From Arenicola marina (Eukaryota; Annelida; Polychaeta; Arenicolidae), in assembly GCA_964019135.1 (NCBI GenBank), contig OZ025255.1:5332001-5396000 (forward strand): DNA of 64,000 bases. Direction: 5' to 3'. Positions 50,940 through 61,757 of this stretch are shown here, piece by piece. A model generated the notes under the pieces. The model was given only the letters and a program-made list of their open reading frames with translations. It was not told the DNA's origin and ran no database searches. Both the position numbers and the translations under genes were made by a program. Every line of letters starts with the position of its first letter. Positions within the stretch are counted from its first letter, which is position 1.

Positions 50940-52930
50940 GACAAGGATGGGCCACGCGCTGTACCACGGTCGGACTGCCTGGCGTCTGTCGTTATGTCGG
51001 CCAGAGCCCCGGAACAAGGATGGGCCACGCGCTGTACCACGGTCGGACTGCCTGGCGTCTGTCGTTATGTCGGCCAGAGCCACGGGACAAGGATGGGCCA
51101 CGCGCTGTACCACGGTCGGACGGCCTGTCGTCTGTCGGTATGTCGGCCAGAGCCACGGGACAAGGATGGGCCACGCGCTGTACCACGGCTGGACGGCCTG
51201 GCGTCTGTCGGTATGTCGGCCAGAGCCACGGGACAAGGATGGGCCACGCGTTGTACCACGGTCGGACGGCCTGGCGTCTGTCGGTATGTCGGCCAGAGCC
51301 ACGGGACAAGGATGGGCCACGCGCTGTACCACGGTCGGACGGCCTGGCGTCTGTCGGTATGTCGGCCAGAGCCACGGGACAAGGATGGGCCACGCGCTGT
51401 ACCACGGTCGGACGGCCTGGCGTCTGTCGGTATGTCGGTCAGAGCCACGGGACAAGGATGGGCCACGCGCTGTACCACGGTCGGACGGCCTGGCGTCTGT
51501 CGGTATGTCGGCCAGAGCCACGGGACAAGGATGGGCCACGCGCTGTACCACGGTCGGACGGCCTGGCGTCTGTCGGTATGTCGGCCAGATCCACGGGACA
51601 AGGATGGGCCACGCGCTGTAACACGGTCGGACTGCATGGCGTCTATCGGTATGTCGGCCAGAGCCACGGGACAAGGATGGGCCACGCGCTATACCACGGT
51701 CGGACGGCCTGGCGTCTGTCGGTATGTCGGTCAGAGCCACGGGACAATAATGGGCCACGCGCTGTACCACGGTCGGACGGCCTGGCGTCTGTCGGTATGT
51801 CGGTCAGAGCCACGGGACAAGGAGGGGCCACGCGCTGTACCGCGGTCGGACCGCCTGGCGTCTGTCGGTATGTCGGCCAGAGCCACGGGACAAGGATGGG
51901 CAACGCGCGGTACCACGGTCGGACGGCCTGGCGTCTGTCGTTATGTCGGCCAGAGCCACGGGACAAGGATGGGCCACGCGCTGTACCACGGTCGGACGGC
52001 CTGGCGTCTGTCGGTATGTCGGCCAGAGCCACGGGACAAGGATGGGCCACGCGCTGTACCACGGTCGGACGGCATAGCGTCTGTCGGTATGTCGGCCAGA
52101 GCCACGGGACAAGGATGGGCCACGCGCTGTCCCACGGTCGGACTGCATGGCGTCTGTCGGTATGTCGGCCAGAGCCACGGGACAAGGATGGGCCACGCGC
52201 TGTACCACGGTCGGACTGCATGGCGTCTGTCGGTATGTCGGCCAGAGCCACGGGACAAGGATGGGCCACGCGCTGTACCACGGTCGGACGGCATAGCGTA
52301 CCGCGGTCGGACTACCCGGCGTACCGCGGTCGGACTGCCTGGCGTACCGCGGTCGGACTGCCTGGCGTACCGCGGTCAAACTGCCTGGCGTACCACGGTC
52401 GGACTGCCTGGCGTACCACAGTCGGACTGCCTGGCGTACGGCGGTCCGCCAGCCTGGCGAACCGCGGTCGGACTGCTTGGCGTACCGCGGTCGGACGGCC
52501 TGGCGTCTGTCGGTATGTCGGCCAGAGCCACGGGACAAGGATGGGCCACGCGCTGTACCACGGCTGGACGACCTGGCGTCTGTCGGTATGTCGGCCAGAG
52601 CCACGGGAAAAGGATAGGCCACGCGCTGTACCACGGGCGGACCGCCTGGCGTCTGTCGGTATGTCGGCCAGAGCCACGGGACAAGGATGGGCCACGCGCT
52701 GTACCACGGTCGGACGGCCTGGCGTCTGTCGGTAGGTCGGCCAGAGCCACGGGACAAGGATGGGCCACGCGCTGTACCACGGTCGGACGGCATAGCGTCT
52801 GTCGGTATGTCGGCCAGAGCCACGGGACAAGGATGGGCCACGCGCTGTCCCACGGTCGGACTGCATGGCGTCTGTCGGTATGTCGGCCAGAGCCACGGGA
52901 CAAGGATGGGCCACGCGCTGTACCACGGTC
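50940..52930. repeat. Block-d duplication, copy 1 (1740-bp offset)
   Basis: This segment recurs 1740 bp downstream (21 x 73 + 9 x 23). Shared rare markers are GAGCCCCGGAAC (51004 and 52963, offset 1959) and GGAGGGGCCA (51821 and 53561, offset 1740). The change of offset by 219 bp means three 73-bp units present in copy 1 are missing from copy 2. Confidence 0.85.
52284..52490. repeat. 23-bp repeat block d (nine units) inside the 73-bp array
   Basis: Nine units entered through the same hybrid unit (GGCATAGCGT then ACCGCGG). Block d keeps CTGCCTGG and CCGCCAGCC as in block a, but has GTACGGCGG before TCCGCC, a change shared only with block e. Confidence 0.97.
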
Positions 52931-54670
52931 GGACTGCCTGGCGTCTGTCGTTATGTCGGCCAGAGCCCCGGAACAAGGATGGGCCACGCGCTGTACCACG
53001 GTCGGACTGCCTGGCGTCTGTCGTTATGTCGGCCAGAGCCACGGGACAAGGATGGGCCACGCGCTGTACCACGGTCGGACGGCCTGTCGTCTGTCGGTAT
53101 GTCGGCCAGAGCCACGGGACAAGGATGGGCCACGCGCTGTACCACGGTCGGACGGCCTGGCGTCTGTCGGTATGTCGGTCAGAGCCACGGGACAAGGATG
53201 GGCCACGCGCTGTACCACGGTCGGACGGCCTGGCGTCTGTCGGTATGTCGGCCAGAGCCACGGGACAAGGATGGGCCACGCGCTGTACCACGGTCGGACG
53301 GCCTGGCGTCTGTCGGTATGTCGGCCAGATCCACGGGACAAGGATGGGCCACGCGCTGTAACACGGTCGGACTGCATGGCGTCTATCGGTATGTCGGCCA
53401 GAGCCACGGGACAAGGATGGGCCACGCGCTATACCACGGTCGGACGGCCTGGCGTCTGTCGGTATGTCGGTCAGAGCCACGGGACAATAATGGGCCACGC
53501 GCTGTACCACGGTCGGACGGCCTGGCGTCTGTCGGTATGTCGGTCAGAGCCACGGGACAAGGAGGGGCCACGCGCTGTACCGCGGTCGGACCGCCTGGCG
53601 TCTGTCGGTATGTCGGCCAGAGCCACGGGACAAGGATGGGCAACGCGCGGTACCACGGTCGGACGGCCTGGCGTCTGTCGTTATGTCGGCCAGAGCCACG
53701 GGACAAGGATGGGCCACGCGCTGTACCACGGTCGGACGGCCTGGCGTCTGTCGGTATGTCGGCCAGAGCCACGGGACAAGGATGGGCCACGCGCTGTACC
53801 ACGGTCGGACGGCATAGCGTCTGTCGGTATGTCGGCCAGAGCCACGGGACAAGGATGGGCCACGCGCTGTCCCACGGTCGGACTGCATGGCGTCTGTCGG
53901 TATGTCGGCCAGAGCCACGGGACAAGGATGGGCCACGCGCTGTACCACGGTCGGACTGCATGGCGTCTGTCGGTATGTCGGCCAGAGCCACGGGACAAGG
54001 ATGGGCCACGCGCTGTACCACGGTCGGACGGCATAGCGTACCGCGGTCGGACTACCCGGCGTACCGCGGTCGGACTGCCTGGCGTACCGCGGTCGGACTG
54101 CCTGGCGTACCGCGGTCAAACTGCCTGGCGTACCACGGTCGGACTGCCTGGCGTACCACAGTCGGACTGCCTGGCGTACGGCGGTCCGCCAGCCTGGCGA
54201 ACCGCGGTCGGACTGCTTGGCGTACCGCGGTCGGACGGCCTGGCGTCTGTCGGTATGTCGGCCAGAGCCACGGGACAAGGATGGGCCACGCGCTGTACCA
54301 CGGCTGGACGCCCTGGCGTCTGTCGGTATGTCGGCCAGAGCCACGGGAAAAGGATAGGCCACGCGCTGTACCACGGGCGGACCGCCTGGCGTCTGTCGGT
54401 ATGTCGGCCAGAGCCACGGGACAAGGATGGGCCACGCGCTGTACCACGGTCGGACGGCCTGGCGTCTGTCGGTAGGTCGGCCAGAGCCACGGGACAAGGA
54501 TGGGCCACGCGCTGTACCACGGTCGGACGGCATAGCGTCTGTCGGTATGTCGGCCAGAGCCACGGGACAAGGATGGGCCACGCGCTGTCCCACGGTCGGA
54601 CTGCATGGCGTCTGTCGGTATGTCGGCCAGAGCCACGGGACAAGGATGGGCCACGCGCTGTACCACGGTC
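52931..54670. repeat. Block-d duplication, copy 2, carrying block e
   Basis: This is the partner of 50940-52930. A substitution distinguishes the copies just after the 23-bp block: CTGGACGACC at 52564 against CTGGACGCCC at 54304. The variant order diverges after about 54670. Confidence 0.83.
54024..54230. repeat. 23-bp repeat block e (nine units) inside the 73-bp array
   Basis: This lies 1740 bp after block d, with the same private GTACGGCGG variant. The flanking 73-bp units also correspond to those around block d. Confidence 0.97.
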
Positions 54671-57600
54671 GGACGGCCTGGCGTCTGTCGGTATGTCGGC
54701 CAGAGCCACGGGACAAGGATGGGCCACGCGCTGTACCACGGCTGGACGACCTGGCGTCTGTCGGTATGTCGGCCAGAGCCACGGGAAAAGGATAGGCCAC
54801 GCGCTGTACCACGGGCGGACCGCCTGGCGTCTGTCGGTATGTCGGCCAGAGCCACGGGACAAGGATGGGCCACGCGCTGTACCACGGTCGGACGGCCTGG
54901 CGTCTGTCGGTAGGTCGGCCAGAGCCACGGGACAAGGATGGGCCACGCGCTGTACCACGGTCGGACGGCATAGCGTCTGTCGGTATGTCGGCCAGAGCCA
55001 CGGGACAAGGATGGGCCACGCGCTGTCCCACGGTCGGACTGCATGGCGTCTGTCGGTATGTCGGCCAGAGCCACGGGACAAGGATGGGCCACGCGCTGTA
55101 CCACGGTCGGACGGCCTGGCGTCTGTCGGTATGTCGGTCAGAGCCACGGGACAAGGATGGGCCACGCGCTGTACCACGGTCGGACGGCCTGGCGTCTGTC
55201 GGTATGTCGGCCAGAGCCACGGAACAAGGATGGGCCACGCGCTGTACCACGGGCGGACCGCCTGGCGTCTGTCGGTATGTCGGCCAGAGCCACGGGAAAA
55301 GAATGGGCCACGCGCTGTACCACGGTCGGACGGCCTGGCGTCTGTCGTTATGTCGGCCAGAGCCACGGGACAAGGATGGGCCACGCGCTGTACCACGGTC
55401 GGACGGCCTGGCGTCTGTCGGTATGTCGGCCAGAGCCACGGGACAAGGATGGGCAACGCGCTGTGCCACGGTCGGACTGCCTGGCGTCTGTCGGTATGTC
55501 GGCCGGAGCCACGGGACAAGGATGGGCCACGCGCTGTACCACGGTCGGACGGCCTGGCGTCTGTCGTTATGTCGGCCAGAGCCACGGGACAAGGATGGGC
55601 CACGCGCTGTACCACGGTCGGACGGCCTGGCGTCTGTCGGTATGTCGGCCAGAGCCACGGGACAAGGATGGGCCACGCGCTGTACCACGGTCGGACTGCC
55701 TGGCGTCTGTCGGTATGTCGGCCAGAGCCACGGGACAAGGATGGGCCACGCGCTGTACCACGGTCGGACGGCCTGGCGTCTGTCGGTATGTCGGCCAGAG
55801 CCACGGGACAAGGATGGGCCACGCGCTGTACCACGGTCGGACTGCCTGGCGTCTGTCGTTATGTCGGCCAGAGCCACGGGACAAGGATGGGCCACGCGCT
55901 GTACCACGGTCGGACGGCCTGGCGTCTGTCGGTATGTCGGTCAGAGCCACGGGACAAGGATGGGCCACGCGCTGTACCACGGTCGGACTGCCTGGCGTCT
56001 GTCGGTATGTCGGTCAGAGCCACGGGACAAGGATGGGCCACGCGCTGTACCACGGTCGGACGGCCTGGCGTCTGTCGGTATGTCGGTCAGAGCCACGGGA
56101 CAAGGATGGGCCACGCGCTGTACCACGGTCGGACGGCCTGGCGTCTGTCGGTATGTCGGCCAGAGCCACGGGACAAGGATGGGCCACGCGCTGTACCACG
56201 GGCGGACGGCCTGTCGTCTGTCGGTATGTCGGCCAGAGCCACGGGACAAGGATGGGCCACGCGCTGTACCACGGTCGGACGGCCTGGCGTCTGTCGTTAT
56301 GTCGGCCAGAGCCACGGGACAAGGATGGGCCACGCGCTGTACCACGGTCGGACGGCCTGGCGTCTGTCGGTATGTCGGCCAGAGCCACGGGACAAGGATG
56401 GGCCACGCGCTGTACCACGGCTGGACGGCCTGGCGTCTGTCGGTATGTCGGCCAGAGCCACGGGACAAGGATGGGCCACGCGCTGTACCACGGTCGGACG
56501 GCCTGGCGTCTGTCGGTATGTCGGCCAGAGCCACGGGACAAGGATGGGCCACGCGCTGTACCACGGTCGGACGGCCTGGCGTCTGTCGGTATGTCGGTCA
56601 GAGCCACGGGACAAGGATGGGCCACGCGCTGTACCACGGTCGGACGGCCTGGCGTCTGTCGGTATGTCGGCCAGAGCCACGGGACAAGGATGGGCCACGC
56701 GCTGTACCACGGTCGGACGGCCTGGCGTCTGTCGGTATGTCGGCCAGATCCACGGGACAAGGATGGGCCACGCGCTGTAACACGGTCGGACTGCATGGCG
56801 TCTGTCGGTATGTCGGCCAGAGCCACGGGACAAGGATGGGCCACGCGCTGTACCACGGTCGGACTGCCTGGCGTCTGTCGTTATGTCGGCCAGAGCCACG
56901 GAACAAGGATGGGCCACGCGCTGTACCACGGTCGGACTGCCTGGCGTCTGTCGTTATGTCGGCCAGAGCCACGGGACAAGGATGGGCCACGCGCTGTACC
57001 ACGGTCGGACGGCCTGTCGTCTGTCGGTATGTCGGCCAGAGCCACGGGACAAGGATGGGCCACGCGCTGTACCACGGCTGGACGGCCTGGCGTCTGTCGG
57101 TATGTCGGCCAGAGCCACGGGACAAGGATGGGCCACGCGTTGTACCACGGTCGGACGGCCTGGCGTCTGTCGGTATGTCGGCCAGAGCCACGGGACAAGG
57201 ATGGGCCACGCGCTGTACCACGGTCGGACGGCCTGGCGTCTGTCGGTATGTCGGCCAGAGCCACGGGACAAGGATGGGCCACGCGCTGTACCACGGTCGG
57301 ACGGCCTGGCGTCTGTCGGTATGTCGGTCAGAGCCACGGGACAAGGATGGGCCACGCGCTGTACCACGGTCGGACGGCCTGGCGTCTGTCGGTATGTCGG
57401 CCAGAGCCACGGGACAAGGATGGTCCACGCGCTGTACCACGGTCGGACGGCCTGGCGTCTGTCGGTATGTCGGCCAGATCCACGGGACAAGGATGGGCCA
57501 CGCGCTGTAACACGGTCGGACTGCATGGCGTCTGTCGGTATGTCGGCCAGAGCCACGGGACAAGGATGGGCCACGCGCTGTACCACGGTCGGACGGCCTG

Positions 57601-58340
57601 GCGTCTGTCGGTATGTCGGTCAGAGCCACGGGACAATAATGGGCCACGCGCTGTACCACGGTCGGACGGCCTGGCGTCTGTCGGTATGTCGGTCAGAGCC
57701 ACGGGACAAGGATGGGCCACGCGCTGTACCGCGGTCGGACCGCCTGGCGTCTGTCGGTATGTCGGCCAGAGCCACGGGACAAGGATGGGCAACGCGCGGT
57801 ACCACGGTCGGACGGCCTGGCGTCTGTCGTTATGTCGGCCAGAGCCACGGGACAAGGATGGGCCACGCGCTGTACCACGGTCGGACGGCCTGGCGTCTGT
57901 CGGTATGTCGGCCAGAGCCACGGGACAAGGATGGGCCACGCGCTGTACCACGGTCGGACGGCATAGCGTCTGTCGGTATGTCGGCCAGAGCCACGGGACA
58001 AGGATGGGCCACGCGCTGTCCCACGGTCGGACTGCATGGCGTCTGTCGGTATGTCGGCCAGAGCCACGGGACAAGGATGGGCCACGCGCTGTACCACGGT
58101 CGGACTGCATGGCGTCTGTCGGTATGTCGGCCAGAGCCACGGGACAAGGATGGGCCACGCGCTGTACCACGGTCGGACTGCCTGGCGTCTGTCGGTATGT
58201 CGGCCAGAGCCACGGGACAAGGATGGGCCACGCGCTGTACCACGGTCGGACGGCCTGGCGTCTGTCGGCATGTCGGCCAGAGCCACGGGACAAGGATGGG
58301 CCACGCGGTGTACCACGGTCGGACTGCCTGGCGTCTGTCG

Positions 58341-61300
58341 TTATGTCGGCCAGAGCCACGGGACAAGGATGGGCCACGCGCTGTACCACGGTCGGACGGC
58401 CTGGCGTCTGTCGGTATGTCGGTCAGAGCCACGGGACAAGGATGGGCCACGCGCTGTACCACGGTCGGACTGCCTGGCGTCTGTCGGTATGTCGGTCAGA
58501 GCCACGGGACAAGGATGGGCCACGCGCTGTACCACGGTCGGACGGCCTGGCGTCTGTCGGTATGTCGGTCAGAGCCACGGGACAAGGATGGGCCACGCGC
58601 TGTACCACGGTCGGACGGCCTGGCGTCTGTCGGTATGTCGGCCAGAGCCACGGGACAAGGATGGGCCACGCGCTGTACCACGGGCGGACGGCCTGTCGTC
58701 TGTCGGTATGTCGGCCAGAGCCACGGGACAAGGATGGGCCACGCGCTGTACCACGGTCGGACGGCCTGGCGTCTGTCGTTATGTCGGCCAGAGCCACGGG
58801 ACAAGGATGGGCCACGCGCTGTACCACGGTCGGACGGCCTGGCGTCTGTCGGTATGTCGGCCAGAGCCACGGGACAAGGATGGGCCACGCGCTGTACCAC
58901 GGCTGGACGGCCTGGCGTCTGTCGGTATGTCGGCCAGAGCCACGGGACAAGGATGGGCCACGCGCTGTACCACGGTCGGACGGCCTGGCGTCTGTCGGTA
59001 TGTCGGCCAGAGCCACGGGACAAGGATGGGCCACGCGCTGTACCACGGTCGGACGGCCTGGCGTCTGTCGGTATGTCGGTCAGAGCCACGGGACAAGGAT
59101 GGGCCACGCGCTGTACCACGGTCGGACGGCCTGGCGTCTGTCGGTATGTCGGCCAGAGCCACGGGACAAGGATGGGCCACGCGCTGTACCACGGTCGGAC
59201 GGCCTGGCGTCTGTCGGTATGTCGGCCAGATCCACGGGACAAGGATGGGCCACGCGCTGTAACACGGTCGGACTCCATGGCGTCTGTCGGTATGTCGGCC
59301 AGAGCCACGGGACAAGGATGGGCCACGCGCTGTACCACGGTCGGACTGCCTGGCGTCTGTCGTTATGTCGGCCAGAGCCACGGAACAAGGATGGGCCACG
59401 CGCTGTACCACGGTCGGACTGCCTGGCGTCTGTCGTTATGTCGGCCAGAGCCACGGGACAAGGATGGGCCACGCGCTGTACCACGGTCGGACGGCCTGTC
59501 GTCTGTCGGTATGTCGGCCAGAGCCACGGGACAAGGATGGGCCACGCGCTGTACCACGGCTGGACGGCCTGGCGTCTGTCGGTATGTCGGCCAGAGCCAC
59601 GGGACAAGGATGGGCCACGCGTTGTACCACGGTCGGACGGCCTGGCGTCTGTCGGTATGTCGGCCAGAGCCACGGGACAAGGATGGGCCACGCGCTGTAC
59701 CACGGTCGGACGGCCTGGCGTCTGTCGGTAAGTCGGCCAGAGCCACGGGACAAGGATGGGCCACGCGCTGTACCACGGTCGGACGGCCTGGCGTCTGTCG
59801 GTATGTCGGTCAGAGCCACGGGACAAGGATGGGCCACGCGCTGTACCACGGTCGGACGGCCTGGCGTCTGTCGGTATGTCGGCCAGAGCCACGGGACAAG
59901 GATGGGCCACGCGCTGTACCACGGTCGGACGGCCTGGCGTCTGTCGGTATGTCGGCCAGATCCACGGGACAAGGATGGGCCACGCGCTGTAACACGGTCG
60001 GACTGCATGGCGTCTGTCGGTATGTCGGCCAGAGCCACGGGACAAGGATGGGCCACGCGCTGTACCACGGTCGGACGGCCTGGCGTCTGTCGGTATGTCG
60101 GTCAGAGCCACGGGACAATAATGGGCCACGCGCTGTACCACGGTCGGACGGCCTGGCGTCTGTCGGTATGTCGGTCAGAGCCACGGGACAAGGATGGGCC
60201 ACGCGCTGTACCGCGGTCGGACCGCCTGGCGTCTGTCGGTATGTCGGCCAGAGCCACGGGACAAGGATGGGCAACGCGCGGTACCACGGTCGGACGGCCT
60301 GGCGTCTGTCGTTATGTCGGCCAGAGCCACGGGACAAGGATGGGCCACGCGCTGTACCACGGTCGGACGGCCTGGCGTCTGTCGGTATGTCGGCCAGAGC
60401 CACGGGACAAGGATGGGCCACGCGCTGTACCACGGTCGGACGGCATAGCGTCTGTCGGTATGTCGGCCAGAGCCACGGGACAAGGATGGGCCACGCGCTG
60501 TCCCACGGTCGGACTGCATGGCGTCTGTCGGTATGTCGGCCAGAGCCACGGGACAAGGATGGGCCACGCGCTGTACCACGGTCGGACTGCATGGCGTCTG
60601 TCGGTATGTCGGCCAGAGCCACGGGACAAGGATGGGCCACGCGCTGTACCACGGTCGGACGGCATAGCGTCTGTCGGTATGTCGGCCAGAGCCACGGGAC
60701 AAGGATGGGCCACGCACTGTCCCACGGTCGGACTGCATGGCGTCTGTCGGTATGTCGGCCAGAGCCACGGGACAAGGATGGGCCACGCGCTGTACCACGG
60801 TCGGACGGCCTGGCGTCTGTCGGTATGTCGGCCAGAGCCACGGGACAAGGATGGGCCACGCGCTGTACCACGGTCGGACGGCATAGCGTCTGTCGGTATG
60901 TCGGCCAGAGCCACGGGACAAGGATGGGCCACGCGCTGTCCCACGGTCGGACGGCCTGGCGTCTGTCGGTATGTCGGCCAGAGCCACGGGACAAGGATGG
61001 GCCACGCGCTGTACCACGGTCGGACGGCATAGCCTCTGTCGGTATGTCGGCCAGAGCCACGGGACAAGGATGGGCCACGCGCTGTCCCACGGTCGGACGG
61101 CATAGCGTCTGTCGGTATGTCGGCCAGAGCCACGGAACAAGGATGGGCCACGCGCTGTACCACGGGCGGACCGCCTGGCGTCTGTCGGTATGTCGGCCAG
61201 AGCCACGGGAAAAGGATGGGCCACGCGCTGTACCACGGGCGGACCGCCTGGCGTCTGTCGGTATGTCGGCCAGAGCCACGGGACAAGGATGGGCCACGCG

Positions 61301-61757
61301 CTGTACCACGGTCGGACGGCCTGGCGTCTGTCGGTATGTCGGCCAGAGCCACGGGACAAGGATGGGCCACGCGCTGTACCACGGGCGGACCGCCTGGCGT
61401 CTGTCGGTATGTCGGCCAGAGCCACGGGACAAGGATGGGCCACGCGCTGTACCACGGTCGGACGGCCTGGCGTCTGTCGGTATGTCGGCCAGAGCCACGG
61501 GACAACGATGGGCCACGCGCTGTACCACGGTCGGACGGCCTGGCGTCTGTCGTTATGTCGGCCAGAGCCACGGGACAAGGATGGGCCACGCGCTGTACCA
61601 CGGTCGGACGGCCTGGCGTCTGTCGGTATGTCGGCCAGAGCCACGGGACAAGGGTGGGCCACGCGCTGTACCACGGTCGGACGGCCTGGCGTCTGTCGGT
61701 ATGTCGGCCAGAGCCACGGGACAAGGATGGGTCACGCGCTGTACCACGGTCGGACGG
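58341..61757. repeat. Dispersed higher-order duplication, copy 2 (14357-bp offset)
   Basis: This is the partner of 43984-47400, with the same rare CACGCACTG and CATAGCCTC variants. Scattered differences include TCGAACGGCC near 45130 of copy 1 against TCGGACGGCC here, and GACAAGAATGG near 47001 against GACAAGGATGG near 61358. Confidence 0.83.
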
